Source: SICV01 sp038045265 | GTDB lineage: Archaea; Nanobdellota; Nanobdellia; Pacearchaeales; GW2011-AR1 | NCBI GenBank assembly: GCA_038045265.1 | Contig: JBBSYL010000024.1 | Location: forward strand, 1 to 49,867 | Reading direction: 5' to 3' | DNA: 49,867 nt | Shown: positions 1-9,700 of the stretch, in pieces | Numbering within the stretch: position 1 is the first letter of the stretch | Layout: each line of letters opens with the position of its first letter | Position numbers and translations under genes: made by a program | The notes under the pieces: generated by a model | Database searches by the model: none | What the model saw: the letters and a program-made list of their open reading frames with translations, nothing else | Told to the model about the DNA's origin: nothing

Positions 1-94
1 TTAAACTTGATTAGATTTGTCAGAGAAAACATATCACTTTAATTTGACAGTATCTTCGAAGAGAAAGCTTTAAATACTCATACTTCGGTAATCT

Positions 95-102
95 TTTATA
101 AA
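95..102 (+). promoter_or_regulatory. TATA box of the TFB gene
   Basis: TTTATAAA is centred about 21 nt before the TFB ATG, so the transcript should begin at or next to the start codon (leaderless). A second box, TTTAAATA at 69-76, could give a short-leader transcript. Bases 1-68 show no gene. Confidence 0.6.
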
Positions 103-118
103 CCTTTCGGAAAATTCT

Positions 119-1054
119 ATGAGTTATGTAAAAAGATGCCCAGAATGTGGAAGCGTAAACCTTACCTATGATGACCATAAAGGCGAGATAATCTGTAATG
201 AATGTGGTTTAATAATTGAAGAAAAAATGGTCGATACTGGTCAAGACGCTGGCGGACAATTTGATAAAGCTGACAAAAAAGGCAGAGGCGGCGCCCCAAT
301 GTCCATGCAGAAATTTGATAAAGGTCTTGCAACGAACGTAGGAGAAATCTCAGATATTTATAGATTAGAAGCAGGCCAGACAAGAAAATTTCTTAGGTTA
401 AAAAAGTGGCAAGAGCGTGTCTCAACTTCTATTGAACGCAATTTAAGATTAGCAATGGCTGAATTAAGACGTGTCGCCTCTTTTCTTAATCTTCCAAGTG
501 TAGTTAGAGATGAGGCTTCAAGAGTTTACAATTATGTTCTTCAAAGAGGCCTGGTAAGGGGAAGATCAATGGAGTCAGTAATTGCTGCTTGCATATATGC
601 TTCATGCAGATCATATAACATTCCAAGAACATTAGATGAGATTGCTAATGCCTCTGACGTAGAAAGAAAAGAAATAGGAAGAACTTATAGATTTATAGTA
701 AGAAAAATAAAGATTAAAGTTACCCCCTCTTCACCAAAAGATTACATCTCTCGTTTTTCATCAATTCTCCATCTCTCTCCTAAAGCACAGAATGAGGCTC
801 TAAAAATTCTAAAGCGCGCAGATGTATCAGAATTAACTTCTGGAAGAGGCCCAGCAGGAATTGCGGCTGCTGCATTATACGTCGCTGCATTGATTAACGA
901 TGAAAAGAAAACTCAAAGAGAAGTAGCCGATGTCGCGGGAATCACAGAAGTCACAATAAGAAATAGATACAAAGAATTAATTGAAAGATTAAAACTCGAA
1001 GACAAACTGAAAGCAAAAGTAATTGCTTCTGCTGAAAAAGTTGCAAAGAAATAA
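119..1054 (+). CDS. tfb: Transcription initiation factor TFB
   Basis: Archaeal TFIIB homologue. It binds the TBP-TATA complex at the BRE and recruits RNA polymerase. The N-terminal zinc ribbon has paired CxxC motifs (C7/C10, C26/C29). A basic linker follows (B-reader/linker region, about 40-105), then two cyclin-like repeats (about 110-200 and 205-300) with typical stretches such as RGLVRGRS and TSGRGPAGIAAAALY. The length of 311 aa is normal for the family. The start follows a TATA box at leaderless spacing. A membrane protein gene begins 1 nt after the stop and is probably co-transcribed. No other TFB is visible in the window. Confidence 0.97.
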   Translation: MSYVKRCPECGSVNLTYDDHKGEIICNECGLIIEEKMVDTGQDAGGQFDKADKKGRGGAPMSMQKFDKGLATNVGEISDIYRLEAGQTRKFLRLKKWQERVSTSIERNLRLAMAELRRVASFLNLPSVVRDEASRVYNYVLQRGLVRGRSMESVIAACIYASCRSYNIPRTLDEIANASDVERKEIGRTYRFIVRKIKIKVTPSSPKDYISRFSSILHLSPKAQNEALKILKRADVSELTSGRGPAGIAAAALYVAALINDEKKTQREVADVAGITEVTIRNRYKELIERLKLEDKLKAKVIASAEKVAKK

Positions 1055-1055
1055 G

Positions 1056-1541
1056 ATGAATTTAAAAGAATTTTTCTCAAAAAGAGCCCTTGAGTTAATT
1101 ATTGCTGTAATTTTCGGCATTTTTGGATTAATTTGGGGAATAGCAGAAAGAGAAGTTGGCTACCCATTTGCACAAAATCTAGCAATTGCCCTGATACTTA
1201 CTTTCATACTCTTCATAATAGGATATGTGCTTGGCCTTCTCGTAAAGTTGCTTTACAGAACAGATATAGGTAAAGTCATAACAGGTCTAGTTATATCTGT
1301 TCTAGCGTTTGTAGTATCTTATATACTATCGATTTTTCTTCTTTTAGGACTTACTGGGGGGTGGATAGTACTTGCCGGAGAATCACTAATTGTTAAAATA
1401 ATGATGCTTGTTATATTATCAATCATTTACATTTCAGCAAATACTTTTTTACTAAAAATAATTAACAACGATAAAATAAAAATTGGAATTAAGATAGGTT
1501 ACATCTTCATAATAATATACATCTTATTTTTAATGTTCTAA
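1056..1541 (+). CDS. Small multi-spanning membrane protein, unknown function
   Basis: 161 aa with about four hydrophobic segments (roughly residues 8-24, 32-56, 66-100 and 105-160), separated by short charged loops. No family was recognised. The start is the ATG 1 nt after the TFB stop; a longer reading overlapping TFB is possible but unneeded. It probably shares the TFB transcript. Translation coupling is the only functional hint. Confidence 0.7.
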   Translation: MNLKEFFSKRALELIIAVIFGIFGLIWGIAEREVGYPFAQNLAIALILTFILFIIGYVLGLLVKLLYRTDIGKVITGLVISVLAFVVSYILSIFLLLGLTGGWIVLAGESLIVKIMMLVILSIIYISANTFLLKIINNDKIKIGIKIGYIFIIIYILFLMF

Positions 1542-1560
1542 TTTCGCAAATAAAATCCAA

Positions 1561-1568
1561 ACCTTTAA
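1561..1568 (+). promoter_or_regulatory. TATA box ahead of the hairpin leader and tRNA-Leu
   Basis: ACCTTTAAAT would place a transcription start near 1590. No better box lies 25-30 nt before the tRNA itself. The tRNA-Leu precursor would therefore carry a leader of about 110 nt made of hairpins. Confidence 0.4.
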
Positions 1569-1603
1569 ATCTCCTCAAAAATTCACCCCCATAGTTCGAA
1601 GAA

Positions 1604-1701
1604 CCTATTTTGAAGGAGGTTGAACTCTGAAGAATGAAAATTCTTCAAGACACGAAGAACTAAAAGTTACTTCGTGTTCAAGGAACATTGGTTCCTTAAG
1701 A
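1604..1701 (+). repeat. Tandem hairpin array in front of tRNA-Leu (copy 1 of a leader element)
   Basis: Three consecutive perfect or near-perfect hairpins: 1628-1647 (TGAAGAAT/ATTCTTCA), 1650-1677 (ACACGAAGAACT/AGTT-a-CTTCGTGT) and 1680-1697 (AAGGAAC/GTTCCTT). The first 23 bases (1604-1626) and the last hairpin recur at 40898-40944, where the 51 bases carrying the first two hairpins are absent. The element stops 1-2 nt before the tRNA 5' end. It may be a structured leader or a small mobile element. Confidence 0.7.
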
Positions 1702-1702
1702 T

Positions 1703-1786
1703 GCGGGGATGCCAGAGTGGTCAAATGGGCGACGTTTAGGCCGTCGTAGCTTAGTGCTTACACAGGTTCGAATCCTGTTCCCCGCA
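1703..1786 (+). tRNA. tRNA-Leu (anticodon TAG)
   Basis: Type II tRNA with a long variable arm (about 1747-1761). The acceptor stem GCGGGGA/TCCCCGC is perfect. The anticodon arm CGACG-TTTAGGC-CGTCG places TAG at 34-36, and the T arm ACAGG-TTCGAAT-CCTGT is perfect. The discriminator is A and CCA is not encoded. No intron. Confidence 0.95.
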
Positions 1787-1903
1787 TTCTACCTTTTTGG
1801 CATATTCATGTGATGTGGAAATTTATAATCTAAATATGCGACCGACAAGTTTAAATATACTCACAGATATTAGTATATGCACTAAAAATAGTATATAAAA
1901 CAA

Positions 1904-2059
1904 ATGGCAACTTTCACAATTTCAATACCTGAAGAATTAAAGAAAATGATAGATGAACATCCAGAAATAAACTGGGCAGAATATATTAAAAAAAGATTTC
2001 AAGAAAGAATTATCGAATTAAAAAAGTTTGAAGAGCTGAAAAGCAGAGGAAAATTTTAA
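1904..2059 (+). CDS. Small ribbon-helix-helix-like antitoxin protein
   Basis: 51 aa, beginning MATFTISIPEELKKMID and continuing with an NWAEYIKKRF helix. A short beta-strand followed by two amphipathic helices is the layout of archaeal RHH antitoxin N-termini. Its stop is 1 nt before the next ATG, giving a three-gene unit with the following antitoxin-like protein and a RelE toxin. TTTAAATATA near 1850-1859 could drive the unit with a leader; TATATAAAA at 1892-1900 is too close to the ATG for leaderless initiation here. Confidence 0.65.
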   Translation: MATFTISIPEELKKMIDEHPEINWAEYIKKRFQERIIELKKFEELKSRGKF

Positions 2060-2060
2060 G

Positions 2061-2360
2061 ATGGCTAGTTTAACATTATCAATAAATGAAGAAATGAAAA
2101 ATCAACTAAAAAGCTTTCAATGGGTTAATTGGAGCGAGATAGCTAGAGAAGAAACAATGAAAAAGTTAATATTAGAAAATTATATGAAAACTGGAAAGAT
2201 AACTGATAAAGAATGGGAATTCTGCGAAAAGATAGATTGGCATCCAGTTGATGAATTGCCTTTAAGAGAAGATTTCAAAAAGGAAATGGAAAAGAGAAGA
2301 AAAGAGAAAGGCATTAAATTTAATAATATTGGTGAATTAAGAAAGCTCATCGAGCAATAA
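2061..2360 (+). CDS. RelB-like/RHH antitoxin
   Basis: 99 aa. It opens with the same strand-helix pattern as the gene before it (ASLTLSINEEMKNQLK, then WVNWSEIAREE). The C-terminal part is charged and ends directly before the RelE toxin, with 1 nt between stop and start. Being partnered with RelE, it is most likely the cognate antitoxin that binds toxin through its C-terminus and DNA through its N-terminus. The two adjacent RHH-like genes may be a duplication. Confidence 0.7.
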   Translation: MASLTLSINEEMKNQLKSFQWVNWSEIAREETMKKLILENYMKTGKITDKEWEFCEKIDWHPVDELPLREDFKKEMEKRRKEKGIKFNNIGELRKLIEQ

Positions 2361-2361
2361 A

Positions 2362-2628
2362 ATGTATAGCTATGAAATTATACTCTCTTTGCAAAGGACT
2401 CTTAATAAGTTATCAAAGAAAGACAAGAAAACATATGAAGTGGTTATGGATAAAATAGAAGAAATTCTTAAAAATCCAGAACATTATAAACCATTGAAAC
2501 ATGATTTAGCAGGAGAAAGGAGAGTTCATATAATGAAAAGTTTTGTTTTAAAGTACGAGATTATTGAATCAACAAAAACAATTAAGTTTATCTTCTTCGG
2601 ACATCATGATGAAGCTTATCAGAGATAA
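2362..2628 (+). CDS. RelE/ParE-family toxin
   Basis: 88 aa. The family signature is visible: an N-terminal strand (YEIILSLQRTLNKLSKKDKKTYE), a middle helix (KIEEILKNP), then LAGERRVHIMKSFVLKYEI and a C-terminal IKFIFFGHHDEAY strand with basic residues. RelE toxins cleave mRNA on the ribosome; ParE relatives poison gyrase. The sequence alone does not decide which, though the HH-D-Y end fits RelE-type nucleases. It overlaps nothing and ends the TA operon. Confidence 0.85.
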   Translation: MYSYEIILSLQRTLNKLSKKDKKTYEVVMDKIEEILKNPEHYKPLKHDLAGERRVHIMKSFVLKYEIIESTKTIKFIFFGHHDEAYQR

Positions 2629-2676
2629 AATCATCAAAACAGTCTAAACATAATCATAAGGTAAAAAGTTAATTTA

Positions 2677-2831
2677 TGGATAACTGACTGATTGTGTTAT
2701 GCCTTTGTCAGTTATCCAGACAGAGAACTGAATACAAAACATTACATAATTAATTCAGTTCTCTGTACCACATCACGCCATGATGCCAAAGATTAGATGT
2801 CTTTAGTCCCGCATACTCAAAGAGTTGTGGG
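2677..2831. repeat. Tandem long hairpins in the gap 2629-2933
   Basis: This gap of about 305 bases has no convincing gene. It holds a 12-bp perfect stem (2677-2688/2707-2718, 18-nt loop). Directly after it lies a 14-bp perfect stem (2720-2733/2753-2766, 19-nt loop), then CCCGCA-t-ACTC/GAGT-TGTGGG (2808-2831, with one G-U pair and one bulge). Equal loop sizes and head-to-tail spacing argue against chance. It could be the termination region of the TA operon, a structured RNA or a palindromic repeat element. Confidence 0.7.
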
Positions 2832-2904
2832 TACTGAAATGTCGCTCCCTCAACCCAAATTACATCTCTTTGTTTCTACTTAGCAATTACGACATATGGA
2901 AAAG

Positions 2905-2912
2905 TTTAAATA
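2905..2912 (+). promoter_or_regulatory. TATA box of the exported-protein gene
   Basis: TTTAAATA is centred about 25 nt before the ATG at 2934, giving leaderless initiation. Confidence 0.65.
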
Positions 2913-2933
2913 CCCCTTATTTCTCTAAAAAGC

Positions 2934-3788
2934 ATGAAAAAGACATTGGCTTATTTAACAGCAACAGGATTAGCACTAGCTGTTGCAGATACTCAAGCAA
3001 TGAACATCAGAAAAACTTCTAAAGAAAACACTCCTGTTAAAGCAAAAGCATTCTATAATCCTCACGGAGCAAGGGGAGTAGATTCTGCCATGGATAATAT
3101 GCCTTCATTTGTAGATTCACCTTACTTCGTAAGAAGAGACAATGCGGGAAATGTAACAGAAAGATATTTTGTTGAAAGAGACCATTGGGGTGGAACAAAC
3201 GACTTGGGAATAGTTATAAGAAAAGCATCTGAAACCACAATAAGGACAGATAATAGGGATTCAACTGCCCACCTTGGCGATGTACTTTATGCACCAATTC
3301 TAGCAAAACAAGGAACAAACCTCGTAACCGGTTTGAAATGGTCAGCAACTGGACCAAACAGTCTAAAAATAGTGAGAACCTATTTAGATAACGTAAATAA
3401 TGGTTCAGGAGTAAGAGTAGAATTCAGCAGACCCGTTGTAAAATATACTATAGACCCTGATGGACCAGCCAGAAAAGGAGAATCAGACTTGCCTGCAAGA
3501 ACTTGGCTTGCTCCAGAGAGCACTTTTGGAGGAGACTTACCATTCGCATTTGTAGAAGATAGCAATAGAGTATTTGGAGCAGACGGCTCTTTCGGAGTTA
3601 AACCTGGAAAAGTTTATGGATGGAAAAAATTAACAGATTCTGAAGCAGATGAAATTCTTAAGAGAATACAAGAAGCAGAAAAGAAACAAGCAGACAAGGA
3701 AAGAAAAGCTGTTGCAAGAAAAAAGAAAAACGCAGAAAAAATGAGCAAACCTATTGTTGGCGATGTAACAAGTCCTTTCTTGGATTAA
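2934..3788 (+). CDS. Exported protein of unknown function
   Basis: 284 aa with a Sec-type signal peptide (KK, hydrophobic core LAYLTATGLALAVA, cleavage likely after TQA at about residue 22). No further membrane segment is seen. The mature part is polar with no recognised domain. Residues about 235-275 are a lysine/alanine/glutamate-rich, probably coiled-coil helix. The start is fixed by a TATA box 25 nt upstream. It ends 3 nt before the end of the convergent 1999-aa surface protein gene. It may be a cell-envelope or secreted factor; no function can be assigned. Confidence 0.75.
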   Translation: MKKTLAYLTATGLALAVADTQAMNIRKTSKENTPVKAKAFYNPHGARGVDSAMDNMPSFVDSPYFVRRDNAGNVTERYFVERDHWGGTNDLGIVIRKASETTIRTDNRDSTAHLGDVLYAPILAKQGTNLVTGLKWSATGPNSLKIVRTYLDNVNNGSGVRVEFSRPVVKYTIDPDGPARKGESDLPARTWLAPESTFGGDLPFAFVEDSNRVFGADGSFGVKPGKVYGWKKLTDSEADEILKRIQEAEKKQADKERKAVARKKKNAEKMSKPIVGDVTSPFLD

Positions 3789-3791
3789 ATT

Positions 3792-6700
3792 TTAATCTAG
3801 AAAAGCTTCATTAGCTTCACCAGTCGTCGGATCTGAATTGCTTCCCAAATCCTTTATTATATTTCCCCCAGAACTTGTCTTTGAATTTATTATGCTCGCA
3901 CCATTTAGATAATCATATAACTCTTTACCAGTTGTCTCTTCTCTAAAATAAGACAATAGTTCTATACTCTCCCCCTTTTTTACAACCCCTACAGGACTCG
4001 ACTTACTTTCAAAGAAAACCTGCCCCCCAGATAAAACATATCCTGTTTTCGCCCCTTTATTTAAAATATCTATTCTTTCATTTGTATTATATGCCTCACT
4101 TAAAGCCAAAGAAAATGTCCTTGCTACAGTTCCAGTAGCTTGAAAATTAAGTTGAGAAGCTGTTTGTGTCTTCAACCAATTATCAAATAAGATTTTATCG
4201 CATGATTGTTTGGAGGGAGTAGTACTAATACAAAAAGTTTTTCTAAACCTTTCCCTGTCACCATTAAAATCAGAACTACGTAATGTTGAAATACCTTCAT
4301 TAAAATACTCAACTGTTGGAGGTTCTCTTTCCTGATAAAACTTAAACAAAGCAAAAACAAACTGCTCATCTGTTAAGTCAGCAACAGAAAGCCCAGTCGT
4401 TGTAGTACCCTGAACATTTACGCTTGTAGCTTCATAATTACTTTCTCCCGCTTTAAATCTTGACAAATAATTAATTCCTTCTTCAGCTCCTGCTTTATCG
4501 AGCTGTTCTGCTATTTCCTGCAATTCTGCAGAATCTTCTTTAAACAAAAAGTTAGTTTCATAATATCCTTGCTCTTTTTCAAAACTATACATCCATCCTT
4601 TATCATATTTGAAAAATATTTCCTTTTTATCCGCAACAATACTTATTATTCCTCCACTATTGACTCTCTCAAATATTTCCGCATTTCCTAAAACTGCTTT
4701 AGCAACAGCCCCCTTAATTCTTGCCTCAAGCCAGGAAGCCCAAGCTTTATGATGATTATAGAATAATTTATCTTTCACCGTATTTATATCCTCGATGGTT
4801 CTTAACGCTGTATTACTTCCCTGCGCATTAAGCAAATTACTTTCTTCAATTCCTCTTACTTTGCCCTCAAGATCTCTCAACTTTGCATTAGCATCATCTT
4901 CATTTAATATAATTCCTCTGCTCGCAAGATTATTTCCTTGTATCTTGCTTAATTCACTAAGCGTTTCATTTCTTATTCCCTTATTATTATCTGTAATTGC
5001 ATTATCTACACTATTCTTATCAAGCCAGCACTTCACCCTTTCATTTCCGCATACTCCAACCTCAACAAATCTTTCAGGATTGGTCGAACTGGCAGGATTT
5101 TCTGTACTGCATATTCTTATTATTCCTCTTCTATACAAATCAGGATTTAACGCCTCGTCTGCTGCCTGCTGTAAGTTTGGATTCAATAATGCAGCAACAT
5201 TCACACCCCCACTAACGCATTCTTTCTCTGTTTTAATTTTATTTTCAAGCATTTCATTCTTCACAAATTCATCTCTTACATAATTCACAGCAAATGAAGT
5301 CGAAACTTGCTTGAATCCACACTCTGTTTCTCCATTTATATCGATGCACATTTCCTTATATCCTTCTGGAGCAGTGAAGTCCCTTGTCTTGCTTAAAGTT
5401 TGCCCTTTGCTTAAGAATCCAGATTCAACAACCAATATTGGATTAGCTGCATAATAACTTGTCTCTGGAGGATTCTTTAAGAAAATCCTATAGCTCACTC
5501 CAGAATCCTGTCCTGCAAATACATGATAGAATACTTTATACTGTGCAGTTGCAGGTATTGTTGCATCTGTAAATCTCGTACTACTGAAGTATCCATGGAA
5601 TTGTGGTGGATTTGGAGGTTGTGTCAAACTTTCAAATGAAGTAGGCAACTTTGCAGATATAAATGCTTTACAGAACTCTCCTCCTGCCTCTTCTATGCTT
5701 CTTGCTCTGAAAGCTTTGAAAGTATTTACCCCATAACTATTTGTAAAGTAATCAATACTCTGCTTAGTATTCTGCCAAGCACTCTGCACAGTTAAATACT
5801 CTGCTCCCCCTCTTGTTCCCTGCCCTTGACTCCACTCCAACGCCCTTGGTATTGCGATCTTGCTTAATGGTGCGAGCTGTCTCCAGAAGAATTCACACGA
5901 ATAAACAGAATGTATCTGGTCGCATATTCCAGTCAATCTTCCAGTATCAAGACTTTCCTGTAAACATTGCCTATGTGCTTCTAATACTGAAACATACCCA
6001 TCTATTCCCGCTTTTATTCCAGACAAACATACAGGAACAAGTATTTTTTCTTGAATATTCGGCAAACACAATAATGTACTCCCTATTATCCCTGTTTGTA
6101 TTACATCAGCAACAGGATATTTTCCTCCAAAGTCACATCTACTTGATGGACATATTACTGGATCACACACATTAAACATTAAATGACATTCTCTTGCACT
6201 CATAAAGTCTTGACAGCTTGTTTCAGGCACTCCAACAAAAGGCCTTCCTTTATTCAAACCAACTCCTTCTATTGAAGCACTATTCCTTCCATTTTCATAT
6301 TGTCTTGCTGCCTCTCTCAATGCATTCTCTGCCTTAGTAACTAATCTTTGCACAAATGCTTTATTATTCAATCCAGGAAATACATCATATGGTTGTCCTG
6401 TATTCAAATTAATCTGCTGGCAAGTATCATCTCCGTAACTTGATTCTTCAAAATCAATCAACCCATTTTGTCCTACATTGCAAAGCCAGAAGCTGGTTAC
6501 TCTTCCGCTTGCATCAAATGCTCCTATTCCTCCAAAAGCAGGCAATATCTGTTTAGTTCCAGCATACCACCCATTCTGCACATCAACAGGAACAACAGCA
6601 GGCATTCCTTTGTAAGGTTCGGTCTCATAATATCTTACCTCTGGGTTCTTTATTCTATTTGCATAACTAACATCTTTATCTGCTTTAATTGCTCCTCCAA

Positions 6701-9700
6701 GATTATAAGCACTAGCAAATCTTGATAACTCCACATCTCCGTCTTTATATATCGCTCCCCCAGCTTGATAATCTAATTTATCATCAACTTGCAAAACCTT
6801 AGTTACTCTATAATTTCCTCCTTCAATTTTTTCCAATTCTAATGCATAAAGTCCTGTTTTAAATTCTGTAGACCCATCTTTCCCTTTAACTGTCTTGCCC
6901 TGATTTGCTCTATAAAGCATAAAGTTCTTAGAACTATCAAAGCGATCTTTAATCGCACTACTCTGCACATTATTAACAGGAGCAATATTCGCAACTCTCG
7001 TCTTGCTTTGGACATCATTCATAACAGCAGGCGCACCAATTTTTGCATAATTTTCAGCATTTATTATATCTCTCCGATATTCAAGATTATTTTCAATTCT
7101 CTGTGCACTTTCCTTCAACGCTTTATTAATGGTTCCTTTACTATTATATTCTGAACTGAACTTGCTTGTAGATTCTTCAGCAAGAAGATTTGTATAAATA
7201 TCTCTGACTTGCGTATATGAAACAGCCCTACTTTTTATATTTTCAGAAGCCAACAATTCACTAACTTTAACTTCTTTTCCATTATCTAATTTTACAACTT
7301 TGTTCGCATATTTTGAATTTCCTCTTATCTCCTTTGCTAAATCTTCCGCAGCGCCTGTACTATCCACACTCGCAGTTTCTAAAAATCCAGAATCTTGTTT
7401 ACGGTCTTTATTTATCGTACTCAGTTTATTATTTACACTATCTATTACTTCTTTTCTTGCATTAACATCTCTTTCAATAGCACTCGCATGCTCTAGGAAG
7501 CACGCATCATAACTCCCCCCGTATTTTCCTGTAGCAATCTCCTCCTTGCATATAGGTCTCCAAGTATCTTTCATTACGTCCTGTCTCGCTAATGATTTTC
7601 CAGACAAACCTGTAAAGAAACTTTTGAATGTTAATGTAGTGGCAGTTGCAAAGCATGCTGCTTGCAATCCTTGATTAACTTTTCCCAAATTTTTGCTTAT
7701 ACTTTCCCACTTATCTATACTTTCATTCAGATTCCCTATTTTATCTCTAGTTTCATCAGGTGTCAATTGTATCGCTCTCTTTTCTATCCCTATCTGCACT
7801 GTCAAGTTGGTGCTTGTCTTAGTATTATGTGCTCTAGGTATCAAACTTATTCTCGCATATTCATGTGATTCAGTATCTTTCAAAACCAATGGGCTACCAC
7901 ACAATGTAACGCTATCTCCTATTTTCATACTAACGCTTCCCAAAGTTCTGCTTCTTTCTCGTGTATTGTCTTCACAATTTGTACTTATTGTTGCTTCATC
8001 CTTAGTTACTTTTTTAACTTCAAAATACAAATCCTTTCCTTTAGAAGTTTTTTCTCCATTTATCTCGGTTATACTAAACTCTTTATTCACCCCAAGTTCT
8101 ACATTTCTATTTCCCCAAGCAAACAGGGCCTTCGCTTCCTCCTTTGGATTCTTCACAGCAACAACTCTTATCCCACTTATTTTTCCTCTAACATCTACTA
8201 CCGCGCTTGCCTGAGAATAATCTATCAATCCAAGAGAATTCAATTCTCTCCTATAACTCTCTGTCAATTCAGAGTTTGGATAAAGTTCAATATATCTCTT
8301 AAGAAGTTCTCCCTGTGTCTTTGATTTCCCAAAACCTCTTGCCAAATCTATCGCCCTTTCCAGTGATTGCTCTCCAAATGTTTTCTCAACTTCATTTCTC
8401 TTTTCTCTAGGAAAATCCTCTGCAACTTTTCTATAAGACTCTATGGCTTCTGTAAAATACTTGTCTGCATCAGCTCCATGCTCTTTATCAGCCAATAGTT
8501 TTCCTGTTCCCACTTGTCCTGCCTCGTCTAACTTTCTATACTCTTGTAAAGCTCTCTTCACTCTTTCTCTGTAACTACTACTTCTTTTCTCAGCCCCACT
8601 TCCAGTTGCCTTAAATTCGTCTTTATCTTTGGGACCCTTCCATAATACATAACTTTCATCTTTACTAAAACTCACACTATATTCTGCTCTTCCTTCTACA
8701 AAATTTTTCTTAACATCAAGTCCTGACAAGACGTCCTGCTCAAGTGTTAAAGCAAACTTCTGCCCCGGACAACTTACACTTACACTTCCCCCTTCCTGTG
8801 TAAGTTCATTAGGTACTATCCTATCAACTCTACATCTATCATTCAAAAACCTTGAACCTTTTACAACTTCTATCCTGTCTGTACCATTTCCTGTAACTAC
8901 CTCAAGAACTGCAGAAGCTTGCGCATCTTCAAATCCGTCAAATCTTACTTGTAAAGCTCCCTGACAATAACTTCCTGGAACATAAATATTTCCCGATTCT
9001 TGTCCTAAAACAACACTTGTGCTACTTATTTTTCTATCTCCAGAATATATAGAAACCTTAGCCGTTCTTGTCACAGGATCAACATCATCAAGCCTTATTG
9101 AAAATCTTCCATTCCAGAAACTCTGCTGATTTTTCTCCAAATTCCATTCAGAATCACCCTGTTCCCTAAGCAGAAAGTTGGTCTTTCCTATTCCAAGAGG
9201 ATTTCCAGAATCATATCTAATTTCTGCTTGCATACTGACTTTTACAGAATCAGGCAAATTCTTCTCTATTTCATTTCTTCTAAGCACAACAACAACATAA
9301 CCCACATTATTAAGTATTGGATCTCCAAGAAGTTGGTCTCTCGTCCTTAATGCGGCTTTCGCAGGATGAAAACCAGTCCCTACAATTTCCTTAGACTTGT
9401 TACTTGTAACAAATCTTATATTTTCAATATCTTTTATATCAAGTAAAGGATTTATCTTAAGTGCATCTATCTGGCAGAATACAGGCACATTCTGTTCAGC
9501 CAGTAAATCGCTTCTTACAACGCTAGGTGTACACCCATTAGGCGCAATTTGCAATATTATGTCCTGTCGTGCTTCGCACTGTTCTGGATCATCAAGCACA
9601 GGCCAATAAGTTTGCAATCTGCTTCCCAATCCTGTTCCGGCAGAATCTGAATAATATACCTGAAAACTTGGAGCAGCAGTTTGCCTTGTCACATAACTCG

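Noticed and set aside
1585..1626. tRNA-like 5' half (CCCCCATAGTT...), resembling the start of tRNA-Arg, as a split-tRNA gene
   Set aside because: No matching 3' half or stem complement was found, and the sequence is explained by the leader element.
2780..2845. C/D box sRNA suggested by TGATG and CTGA boxes
   Set aside because: The boxes are short and common, no terminal stem or guide match could be shown, and a hairpin covers the interior.
4795..8214. Long open frames on the plus strand opposite the 1999-aa gene (for example 4795-5283 and 7693-8214)
   Set aside because: They are shadows of the real gene, with Ser/Leu/Phe-rich composition, no promoter and no recognisable domains.
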